Below are positions 25,682 through 33,384 of a stretch of 64,000 nt of DNA, piece by piece. Each line of letters starts with the position of its first letter. The stretch's first letter is position 1. The notes beneath the pieces are model-generated. The model ran no database searches, had not been told where the DNA came from, and worked only from the letters and a program-made list of their open reading frames with translations. Both the position numbers and the translations under genes were made by a program. Origin of the DNA: JAABVY01 sp964496505 (GTDB lineage: Bacteria > Zixibacteria > MSB-5A5 > JAABVY01); the NCBI GenBank assembly GCA_964496505.1, contig CAZBZV010000009.1, positions 1-64,000 of the forward strand, given 5' to 3'.

Positions 25682-26686
25682 TTATTCTTCCGTCATTAAA
25701 TCGAGTTTGGCAAGGTTGCTCTTGCGTCCGATCAATACCAGAATATCTCCCACTTCTATTTTTGTATTCGCATGAGGATTGAAGTGAATAGTCTTGTCCG
25801 GCTTTTTAATCGCCACGACCATTAAATCAAGCTTATTCTTCAGATCGGAATCCTTGAGCGATACGCCGTCCAGTATAGAATTTTCCGGCACAATAACTTC
25901 CTCGATCGAAATATCCGCCCCGGCGCCGGCCGACTCGAGCTCCATAAAATCAACCACATTGGGACGAAGGATCGAGAGCGCCATGCGCATACCGCCCAGC
26001 TCGTAGGGGCAGATTACACGGTCCGCGCCGGCACGGTATAGCTTTTTCTCAGCATCAGGGCTGTCGGCACGAGCAATTATCATCAGGTCGGGATTCAACT
26101 GGCGGGCCGAGAGTGCCAGGTAGACATTGTCCGCCTCTGAGGGAATTGTGGATACAAGCCCGACCGCACGGTCTATTCCGGCCTGATGCAGGACCTCATC
26201 CTCGGTGGAATTGCCCTCGATATACAGGCCACCCTTATTTTGCAGCTGAGTAATCATGTCGGGATGGCTTTCGATGACAACAAACGGTTTACCGCTGCGC
26301 TCGAATTCATTATAGACAATCTGGCCGACACGTCCGAATCCCGCCACGATATAATGATTCTTGAGCTTCTTAACGTCTTTTTCCATTCGTCTCCTTCCTA
26401 ATATAGTTACGATCTGGCCCTCCACAACCATCTGCATAACGACTGTGATACCGTAAAAAATGGTGGCCACACCGGACAGGATCAGGACCATGGTGAAGAT
26501 TTCGAGCTGGGGGGTGATCTCAAATATCTCTCTGTACCCGACAGTGGTGATCGATATAACAGTCATATAAAGCGAGTCCAGGATACCTTTATCGGTTAGA
26601 AGCATATACCCAAGAGTCCCTGCCAGCATGACGAAGATAATCATCATGAGTACGATTTTTAGCTGACGTTCCTGCCTCTGTGCCAT
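25682..26686 (-). CDS. Two-helix potassium channel with RCK domains
   Basis: 334 residues. Two membrane helices flank a pore loop whose filter reads SITTVGYREIF, that is TVGYR where TVGYG is usual. A TrkA-N (RCK) Rossmann domain follows (NHYIVAGFGRVGQIVYNEF, nucleotide-type motif GFGRVG near 115) and a TrkA-C domain ends the protein (ISIEEVIVPENS, GDILVLIGRKSNLAKL). MthK-like ligand-gated channel or transporter. The Arg in the filter may alter selectivity. Single gene, convergent with trmO. Confidence 0.85.
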   Translation of the reverse strand: MAQRQERQLKIVLMMIIFVMLAGTLGYMLLTDKGILDSLYMTVISITTVGYREIFEITPQLEIFTMVLILSGVATIFYGITVVMQMVVEGQIVTILGRRRMEKDVKKLKNHYIVAGFGRVGQIVYNEFERSGKPFVVIESHPDMITQLQNKGGLYIEGNSTEDEVLHQAGIDRAVGLVSTIPSEADNVYLALSARQLNPDLMIIARADSPDAEKKLYRAGADRVICPYELGGMRMALSILRPNVVDFMELESAGAGADISIEEVIVPENSILDGVSLKDSDLKNKLDLMVVAIKKPDKTIHFNPHANTKIEVGDILVLIGRKSNLAKLDLMTEE

Positions 26687-26793
26687 AGACCAACGGACCT
26701 CAAATTTCAGATATTGTTCACAGTCAATCTAATCGGTAAATATAAATTTTATTGAAGTGAGTTTCAACTATAATAAAAGGAGGGTTCTCACAT

Positions 26794-26899
26794 GGGTGCC
26801 CCACTGCGCAAGCGGTGGGTTCTTGAGACTACAGAAATATTTGAAAATAGAAACCCACCCCTTATGAGCCGAGGACGGCTCAACGGGGATGGGGCACCC
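26794..26899. repeat. GGGTGCCCC-family repeat, long form A
   Basis: 106 bp with terminal inverted ends GGGTGCCCC / GGGGCACCC, inner hairpin CCACTGCGCAAGCGGTGGG and the segment CCCACCCCTTA...CGGGGATGGGG. Shares its structure with 39266-39354. Located between divergently oriented genes. Confidence 0.8.
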
Positions 26900-26976
26900 A
26901 TATCTCCAATGAGCTTCTTATTCAAATCCTCACTTTGATCTTGACATTAACCGGTTTATAAGGTTTTAATCATCGT

Positions 26977-27813
26977 ATGGAAATATCTATTTTAGGATCC
27001 GGTGGGATCAATCCGCCGCCCAGGCCGGGATGTCAGTGTCGTGTGTGCCGCGAGGCACGTAAACGCGGTGTGCCGTATTCCAGGAGCGGGCCTTCTCTGT
27101 TTGTTTTCGATGAGTCGCTTCTGATCGGTATGCCCGAGGATATCCGTCACCAGCTCAACCGCGAGGAGATCGATTTAGTCGAGAACCTGATAATTCCAAA
27201 CTGGAAGCCGGAATGCGCGGGAGGAGTGCGTGTTATTGAAAACCTGAATTACGATTCGGTGATCGATAACCCGATCTGGGAGGCTATCAATGTTTATATC
27301 CCGGCGATGAAAGATGACACAAATTATTTTTATCAAAAGCTGAAGGAATATCGCAACGATCTGGGTATTATCAATTTAATCGAAATGCATGACTGCGAGA
27401 TTATGGGCATCGGCAACATTAATCTATTGCCGGTCAAAATAGATGGTACCGACGGTTACTATTTCGTCATTTTCAACGGCGCCCGCAAGATTGTTTATCT
27501 ACCGGCACGTTCAAATCAATTTCGGCCGATAAGCGAGGCTTTTGATGCCGATCTAATGATAGTGCCCTGCTATTATTGGGAGGATAAAACCGTCTTCAGA
27601 CGTGAGATCGTAAACAAGGAAATCACCGCCAGCAGTATCACTTTCGAAAGCATGCTGGAGACTGCCGAGCAGATGCGTGCCCGCAAGATTCTGGTGACTC
27701 ATATTGAGGAGGATTTCGGGATGTCCTACCGCAATCTGCGTGCCTTGCCTGCAATCAAATATCAGTACTTTGCCATGGAATTCGCTTATGATGGCATGCG
27801 CATAAGCCTTTAG
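26977..27813 (+). CDS. PhnP-like metallo-beta-lactamase-fold protein with degenerate metal site
   Basis: 278 residues. It opens like PhnP-type hydrolases (MEISILGSGGINPPPRPGCQ, then the CxCxxC zinc motif CQCRVC). Where the family has THxHxDHxxG, this protein has PNWKPECAGGVRVIE, so all metal-ligand His/Asp residues of that motif are gone. A late conserved THIEE (ILVTHIEEDFG) is kept. The fold is therefore probably retained while the canonical dinuclear catalytic centre is lost; it may bind rather than cleave a ligand. Single gene, function unknown. Confidence 0.65.
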   Translation: MEISILGSGGINPPPRPGCQCRVCREARKRGVPYSRSGPSLFVFDESLLIGMPEDIRHQLNREEIDLVENLIIPNWKPECAGGVRVIENLNYDSVIDNPIWEAINVYIPAMKDDTNYFYQKLKEYRNDLGIINLIEMHDCEIMGIGNINLLPVKIDGTDGYYFVIFNGARKIVYLPARSNQFRPISEAFDADLMIVPCYYWEDKTVFRREIVNKEITASSITFESMLETAEQMRARKILVTHIEEDFGMSYRNLRALPAIKYQYFAMEFAYDGMRISL

Positions 27814-27890
27814 ACATGAAGAAAGCGTCAGATCAAAATCCAGTTTACGATGGAATCAGCATCTGACGGAACTTGTTATATCTACTTTAA

Positions 27891-28667
27891 TCAGTCTATC
27901 TCTTCGATGAACTTCAAAAAGACCTCGTTGAACTCGTCGGGCTTTTCGAATGAAACAAGATGTCCTGATTCGAATTCAATAAACTTTGAATTAGGCAGTT
28001 CGACTCTGGCAAACTCCGCTATCGGATAGAAATCAGGATCATCCTTGCCGGCAGTAAGAAGTACAGGAATCTTTATCTGGTCCAGGCGCTTCAGATCATC
28101 CGGCTCATCATAACGGGGATCGGGATCGAGCCAGTAAGCACACGAGAAATCATCGACCATATCCGAGAGAGCCTCGAATTTGTCATCATCGTTTTTAACA
28201 TCCTCGAACAGACGAAAATTCTTCCAGGTCTCCCGGGCCTTTTCAACGTCCTCCTTGCGGGCGATCTTGAACATATTGGGCCAGCCTTTGAATTTCATGT
28301 AACCTACTACATGCGATCCGATCAAGGTCAGGGATTTGGCGTGCCCCGGATTTTCGATCTGATAGCGGACTGCCACAGCTCCTCCCATGGAAAGGCCAAC
28401 CAGATGAAAATCTTTCAGGTCAAGATGCTCGATTAGATTTTTCAGGTCCTCTGCAAAATGGTTGTAGGAGTATCCGGTCTCAGGAGCATCTGACTTGCCA
28501 TGGCCGCGCAGGTCAAATGTTACCAGGCGGAATTTGTCTTTGAGAGCCTCAACTTGATAGTTGAAAATTCGCCTGTCGATGCCAAGCCCGTGCACGAATA
28601 CGATCGGCATTCCCGATCCGAAATCTTCATAATATATTTGAACCCCTTTTGAATCAATGGAAGCCAT
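27891..28667 (-). CDS. Alpha/beta hydrolase
   Basis: 258 residues, a complete alpha/beta-hydrolase domain: oxyanion region VFVHGLGIDRR, DLRGHGKSD, nucleophile elbow VGLSMGGAV (Ser about 98), acid in AGKDDPDF, and catalytic His in ESGHLVSFEKP. No signal peptide, so cytoplasmic. Close to 3-oxoadipate enol-lactonase-like/BioH-like esterases, substrate unknown. Its start is nine bases after the alr stop, so they are probably co-transcribed. Confidence 0.8.
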   Translation of the reverse strand: MASIDSKGVQIYYEDFGSGMPIVFVHGLGIDRRIFNYQVEALKDKFRLVTFDLRGHGKSDAPETGYSYNHFAEDLKNLIEHLDLKDFHLVGLSMGGAVAVRYQIENPGHAKSLTLIGSHVVGYMKFKGWPNMFKIARKEDVEKARETWKNFRLFEDVKNDDDKFEALSDMVDDFSCAYWLDPDPRYDEPDDLKRLDQIKIPVLLTAGKDDPDFYPIAEFARVELPNSKFIEFESGHLVSFEKPDEFNEVFLKFIEEID

Positions 28668-28676
28668 AATAATCTC

Positions 28677-29953
28677 CTATACTATTTTTCTTGGAAGTAA
28701 CGGATTTATTCTTGCCACAATCTCATAATTGATCGTCTGTGCCCATGAAGCCATCTGCTCAGCAGTGATTATATCGCCATTCTGACGTCCCAGAAGCACA
28801 ACCTCATCCTCGACCTTAACATCGGGAATATTTGTAACATCAACCATAATATTATCCATACAAATCCGTCCCCTTACCTGGGCGCGCTCGCCTTTTATCA
28901 GCACATAGCCCAGATTGGAGAGCTTGCGGTCGTAACCGTCGTAGTAGCCAAGCGGCAGCACTGCAATTCTCGAGTCAGCGGTCGTGCGATAAGTACAACC
29001 ATATCCAATAAACGAGCCCTTGGGGACATGCTTGATTTGAGCGACCTTGGTCTTCCAGGTTAGAGCCGGAGTAAGAAGATTGTTCTCGCCGCCTGCCAGA
29101 CGATATGACAGATAGGTTTCCTTCGAGGGCCAGAGGCCGTAAAGCGAAATACCAAATCGGATCATGTTGTAGTGCGTTTTCGAGAATAATAGCGATGCCG
29201 CCGAGGATGCTGTATGTTTTATCGGAATCTCGAATCCGGCATCTTCGATCTCGGATATTATCTGCTTGTAGCGATCGATCTGTGATTGAGCGTAGGAATG
29301 GTCTGTCGTATCCTCGATATTGGCGAAATGCGTGGAGGCTCCTATCAGTTCGATATTCCTGGTCTTTTTCAGGAGTTTTGTGAATGTGGGGAGCTCTTCT
29401 TCATCGATACCCTGGCGGTTTGTTCCGGTTTCGAGTTTTAGATGGATTTTGGCTTTTTTGGAGGTCTTTAATCTTTCCAGAAATTCGATAGTATCGATGT
29501 TATATACAGTCAGATGAAATCCGGCCTCAACAGCTTCCTGAAGCTGCTCGAAAGGCANNNNNNNNNNGTGGTGGAGGTGGGCACCTTCGCCGGCGGGACG
29601 TCGGTCGGCTGGGCCACGGCCATCAGGGATAACGGCTGCGGCCGGCTCGTATGCGTCGACAACGACACCTACTCGAAAGGCACATATCCGACTATCAAAA
29701 TTTCGGGTGAAAAGTCTCCTTCATTGAGAATGAATGCCTCTTCCAGGCTGTGCACCGCCAGAAAGGCAATCGTTTCGTCCTCGAGGATTGTGGCGATTTC
29801 ATGATAACCGTGCCCATAGGCATTGGCCTTGACCACAGCCGCGATTTTAACATCGGAGCCAATCTTCTTTCGTATGACTCTGATATTATTAAGGATATTC
29901 TCACGGCTTACTTCGAGCCAGCTTAATGATGTGGAAATATTTGTGTTTTTCAT
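28677..29953 (-). pseudogene. alr: Alanine racemase, interrupted by an assembly gap and foreign insert
   Basis: PLP-dependent L/D-alanine racemase for cell-wall synthesis, split here. The N-terminal part (29953 to about 29683) carries the PLP Lys in VVKANAYGHG and LIVGYVPFE. The C-terminal part carries NIELIGASTHFAN, the HYNMIRFGISLYG segment, catalytic Tyr region SFIGYGCTYR and RGRICMDNIMVDVT. Between them are 10 N and GC-rich foreign sequence bounded by a direct repeat CTCGAAAGGCA (29547-29557 and 29672-29682). Removing the 125 bases from one repeat to the other restores the frame exactly (GYVPFEQLQEAVEAG), giving a normal 383-residue enzyme. The gene is therefore probably intact in the organism and broken only in the assembly. 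Confidence 0.88.
29558..29682. other. Scaffold gap plus chimeric GC-rich insert
   Basis: 29558-29567 is a run of 10 N. The next roughly 105 bases are much richer in GC than the neighbours and translate on the plus strand as VVEVGTFAGGTSVGWATAI then LVCVDND, the motif I and post-I region of a class I SAM-dependent methyltransferase from some other source. Unrelated to alr. Confidence 0.85.
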
Positions 29954-30007
29954 GTGGTTGAATATATGCTGTTATAAGTATAAGGTCAAATTTTAATAGA
30001 TAGTGCA

Positions 30008-30754
30008 TTATGCCAACGAATATCCGCCGTCAACAACCAGTATCTGACCAGTTACCCAGTTGGCCCTGTCGCTGCAGAGAAATGCTACAACATCGGCAAC
30101 CTCCTCGGGCTTACCGGCACGGCCGTAAGGTGTTCGCCTGATCGCCTCGCCAAGCATATGCTCATAGCTTTCGAAGCTTTTAAGAGCGTCCGTATCGATA
30201 AAACCTCCGGAGACAGTATTGACATTAATCCTGCGCTCTGCCAGCTCATAGGCAAGATATCGCGTTAAAGTTTCGATTGCCGCCTTGGAAACACCAATTG
30301 CCGCATACCCGGGGATATAACGATTTGACCCCAGCGATGACAGGGCCACGATCTTGGAACCGTCAGGCATCAAAAACTCACCCTTCTGTACCAGAACCAG
30401 AAGCGCCTGTGCATTGGTATGCATCGAAAGATGCCAGGCCTTATCCGTCATCTCGATTGCTCTTGTAGGCACACCAAGAGCGGCATTGGATACAAGAACA
30501 TCCAGCTTGCCCCATCTCTCCTTTATCTGTTCAAAAATGGGGGGGATGTGGTCGTGGTTGCCAACATTGGCCCTGACCGCAAAAACATCGGTGCCATGTG
30601 ATTTCAATTTTTCAACCGCAGCGTCGGCATTTTTACGGGAGCGGAAATAATTGATACAGACATCAGCGCCCCCCTCGGCCAGAATTCGTGCGGTTTCAAG
30701 TCCTATGCCTCGTGTCGATCCCGTAACAAGCGCCTTCTTCCCTTTGAATTCCAC
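30008..30754 (-). CDS. fabL: Enoyl-ACP reductase III (FabL-type short-chain dehydrogenase)
   Basis: 248 residues, short-chain dehydrogenase fold with cofactor motif TGSTRGIGLETA, VSNAALG, and catalytic Ser/Tyr/Lys in LSSLGSNRYIPGYAAIGVSK. The spacing and wording of that segment and of VNTVSGGFIDTDAL are characteristic of Bacillus FabL rather than FabG. NADPH-dependent reduction of enoyl-ACP in the last step of fatty-acid elongation. A FabG-like 3-oxoacyl reductase is the alternative. It lies upstream of alr in the same direction with a 54-base gap. Confidence 0.82.
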   Translation of the reverse strand: MEFKGKKALVTGSTRGIGLETARILAEGGADVCINYFRSRKNADAAVEKLKSHGTDVFAVRANVGNHDHIPPIFEQIKERWGKLDVLVSNAALGVPTRAIEMTDKAWHLSMHTNAQALLVLVQKGEFLMPDGSKIVALSSLGSNRYIPGYAAIGVSKAAIETLTRYLAYELAERRINVNTVSGGFIDTDALKSFESYEHMLGEAIRRTPYGRAGKPEEVADVVAFLCSDRANWVTGQILVVDGGYSLA

Positions 30755-31321
30755 ATTTTCCTCCTTGATAATGTAATGTGGACAATAATACTCTTAATAA
30801 TTTAATTTGTCAATCGTTGTTTGCTTTAACGAGAATATAGATATCTTGTTCCGATTAGTGAGGTTATAAAAAGTCAATGAACAGGAAACGTTCATTGCCG
30901 CAAGTAAAAGTCGGTGATACGATCTATATGAAAAACCCGTACGGCGGTAGTTTAAATCTCGAATGATAAAATCAGATTTTTGGAAAATAAGAATTCGGTT
31001 AGATGGATAGTGTATATGCGAATTAATATTCTATAATAGGGTTAATATGAGCTTATATTGAAATTCGATAGAAGGTTTGTCCATATAGAGGACAGTTAGA
31101 AGATTTGATATAATTTCATGAATTACAATTAGTTATAAAGCAGGATAAAATTAATCGCCTATTCTGGTGTCGGAAAAATGGACACTATTCGTCTCCTCGT
31201 ATGGTTTGGCATAAGTGCTATTATATTGAAAGACAATGGATTAGTAAAAACGGCACAGAAGTTGTATTGATTTTAAAACGTCATAACAAATCATTAAGAT
31301 TCAACTCAAAGGAGTGAATTT
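30755..31321. other. 567-base intergenic region, largely featureless
   Basis: Lies between the fabL start and the PEP-CTERM gene start, so it should contain two divergent promoters. It is AT-rich, with no strong hairpin or known repeat. A 29-codon open frame at 30877-30966 exists but has no ribosome site. AAAGGAG just before 31322 is the ribosome site of the PEP-CTERM gene. Confidence 0.5.
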
Positions 31322-32032
31322 ATGAAATTTAAAGCTTTCGTTTTCGTAGCGGCCTTGATGGCCATGAGCGTTTCCGCTTTCGCACTACCCGATCTTTATG
31401 TGGATGGTGTGATGCAGAATGCAGTTGCCGGTCCGGATCAGGACTACTTCCTTAATCCTTCATTCTGCCCGGGTAACCTGTGGAATGTCGAATTGATTGC
31501 CGAAGAGACTCCTTGGTCGGATAGAAACAGCTTCGGCGTTTATTCCGATCTCGCCCTTAATGGCGGCGACGGCAGTGACAGGGACTATATCATTGACCAG
31601 CGCGGTGGCCTTGATGTTTCTGTCGGCAGCAGCATGACAGTCGACCTGAGCAGCTATGGTACGGACTTTGCAGGCTTCTTCCTGTTTAATGATCTGGACG
31701 ATGATGGTGTTTTTGATGCCGCCGGTGATGATGATGTCTTTCTGTTCTCAGAGAGATCATTGACTCTGCCCAATCCTCCGGGCTCTGATTATCAGTGGTT
31801 CAGGGGATACAATGTCCATACATTTGGATATGCCAATTATGATTTTGGCGGCCTGAGCTTCTCAGGAAACTATGATGTTCTTCTTTTCATCGATGATGAC
31901 CACGTAACTGGCGGTAATCAGGATCACAACGACATGGTTGTTGCCATGAGCTGTGTTCCGGAACCTGCTTCCATGCTGCTTTTGGGCCTGGGACTTGCCG
32001 GTGCCGGTATTATCCGCAGAAGGAAAAAATAA
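31322..32032 (+). CDS. PEP-CTERM sorting-domain surface protein
   Basis: 236 residues. Signal peptide MKFKAFVFVAALMAMSVSAFA, an acidic beta-rich body (DDDGVFDAAGDDDVFLF; DDDHVTGGNQDHNDMVV as in DUF4114-type domains), and a C-terminal sorting signal: VPEPAS, a hydrophobic helix, then RRRKK. Such proteins are processed by an exosortase (EpsH family) and usually go to the extracellular matrix. No exosortase gene is in the window. ATG with AAAGGAG. Monocistronic with a strong terminator. Confidence 0.88.
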   Translation: MKFKAFVFVAALMAMSVSAFALPDLYVDGVMQNAVAGPDQDYFLNPSFCPGNLWNVELIAEETPWSDRNSFGVYSDLALNGGDGSDRDYIIDQRGGLDVSVGSSMTVDLSSYGTDFAGFFLFNDLDDDGVFDAAGDDDVFLFSERSLTLPNPPGSDYQWFRGYNVHTFGYANYDFGGLSFSGNYDVLLFIDDDHVTGGNQDHNDMVVAMSCVPEPASMLLLGLGLAGAGIIRRRKK

Positions 32033-32057
32033 AAGTTATTTGCGTCTCATTTTATAA

Positions 32058-32090
32058 TAAAAAAGGCAGCAATTGCTGCCTTTTTTATTA
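32058..32090. terminator. Bidirectional intrinsic terminator
   Basis: Perfect palindrome AAAAAGGCAGCAATTGCTGCC with flanking A and T runs, between the convergent PEP-CTERM gene and the dockerin protein gene. Confidence 0.85.
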
Positions 32091-32104
32091 CATGTCTTTT
32101 GGCG

Positions 32105-33166
32105 CTAACAATCGGGGATATCATCCCCATCGGTATCGCAGGGGTTATCCCCGCCAATAAAGACATAGTTTATAATCCAAACCGCATCCGAAACATTGCA
32201 TGTACTGTCGCAATTGCAATCCCCGGCTTTTTCAGGGGCGGGAGGATCGCCTCCGATGAAAATATAGTTGATAATATTAACGGCATCGCTGACATTCACA
32301 TCCCCGTCACAGTTAGCATCTCCGCAGAGCTGGTGATTCTCGAGAATGACATCGAAAGTATAAAGCGCGAAATTCGGACAATAGCCATAAGCTCGAACGG
32401 TTATTTCATAACTACCGGGATCGGCCGGAGCGAAAGTGAAATATCCGTTTTGGCTGATAGACGCAGGTGCGGGAGTATCATAGCAAAAGTCGAAACCTTC
32501 TATTTCGTAATATTCCGGATCGAATTCGTGCTCTGCCTCAAATTGGAAGCTGACACCCTCGCAATTTCTGCCGGTCAAAACATCATTTTCCGGTACAGCC
32601 GTGAATTCGTTAAATCCACAGGGGAGAATGGTCAAATCTATGCAAACCGGGCCCTGGCCATTATTAAAAACCGGGCTGATGGTATCATGCATTAAATCGT
32701 AGGCCCAGATCCAGTCATGCAAACCCGGAGGACCGCTGCATTGATCGATACATACCTCTCCGTCATAAGAGCATGATAGATCCACAGTCAGCAAAAACAT
32801 CTCCTCGAGCGGGCCTGGCTCGACATTATAGGGATAAACGGGGTAGTTCGAGATAAATATCGTATCTGACGGATATTCCGAATCAAATTCAGTGGTCCAG
32901 TTTAATAGATTATCCGCCCGACTGCCTGGTATTACCTGCAAATCAACAATCCGGGCAAAGGCATTTCCTGTGGCACTCATTTCAAATCCCATACTCATAT
33001 ATTCAATCCATTCATCGTTTTCGCACAGCACGGGTACTTCAATTGTCTCTGCACCTACTCCCATCATCTCTGTTCCGAAATCTATCTCAACCCGGTTTTC
33101 TGCGCTGGCAAAGACTGGAATCAAAAGCAAAATCAGAGCAATTGCATAAGGCTTTGTTAACTTCAT
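32105..33166 (-). CDS. Secreted cohesin-like plus dockerin-tail protein
   Basis: 353 residues. Signal peptide to about 22 (ends FASAEN). Residues about 25-160 have a pattern reminiscent of cohesin domains (GAETIEVPVLCENDEW, hydrophobic strands, then GPLEEMFLLTVDLSC), though the match is by eye only. A second beta domain (about 195-285) has TFAPADPGSYEITVRAYG, like Ig/cadherin-type folds. The tail starts at LCGDANCDGDVNVSDAV and ends DGDDIPDC. Start ATG with GGGAGG. Third in a row of minus-strand dockerin genes, each with its own gap and terminator. Confidence 0.65.
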   Translation of the reverse strand: MKLTKPYAIALILLLIPVFASAENRVEIDFGTEMMGVGAETIEVPVLCENDEWIEYMSMGFEMSATGNAFARIVDLQVIPGSRADNLLNWTTEFDSEYPSDTIFISNYPVYPYNVEPGPLEEMFLLTVDLSCSYDGEVCIDQCSGPPGLHDWIWAYDLMHDTISPVFNNGQGPVCIDLTILPCGFNEFTAVPENDVLTGRNCEGVSFQFEAEHEFDPEYYEIEGFDFCYDTPAPASISQNGYFTFAPADPGSYEITVRAYGYCPNFALYTFDVILENHQLCGDANCDGDVNVSDAVNIINYIFIGGDPPAPEKAGDCNCDSTCNVSDAVWIINYVFIGGDNPCDTDGDDIPDC

Positions 33167-33335
33167 GGCGGCCTCCCGTCTGACTTTTCGGCCCGAATGC
33201 CTTTCGGATACCGTTTGATTTTTGATTTCCTTTGCAAGGTGTGAAAAGCTGAGCAGTCGCTTCCTGCAAATAAAATAAGCAACATGACTTTCTAAGTCAA
33301 TATTTAATTTACATAAAAGCCTGTCAGATCAAAAG

Positions 33336-33365
33336 GCCGATGTCAGTTTTTGACACCGGCCCTGA
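33336..33365 (-). terminator. Intrinsic terminator after the C25 protease gene
   Basis: On the minus strand the stem GGGCCGGTGTC / GACATCGGCC is followed by TTTTG. A closely similar hairpin ends the neighbouring gene at 36448-36476. Confidence 0.75.
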
Positions 33366-33384
33366 TTAATTATTAATTATCAAA

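Noticed and set aside
27826..27868. Inverted pair CGTCAGAT/ATCTGACG after the PhnP-like gene
   Set aside because: The loop is about 27 bases and there is no T run, so it is not a convincing terminator.
29514..29804. Plus-strand frame running through the N gap
   Set aside because: It joins alr antisense with the foreign methyltransferase fragment and contains unknown residues; it is a product of the chimera.
30877..30966. 29-codon frame MNRKRSLPQVKVGDTIY...
   Set aside because: No Shine-Dalgarno sequence, no similarity recognised and a length expected by chance in a 567-base gap.
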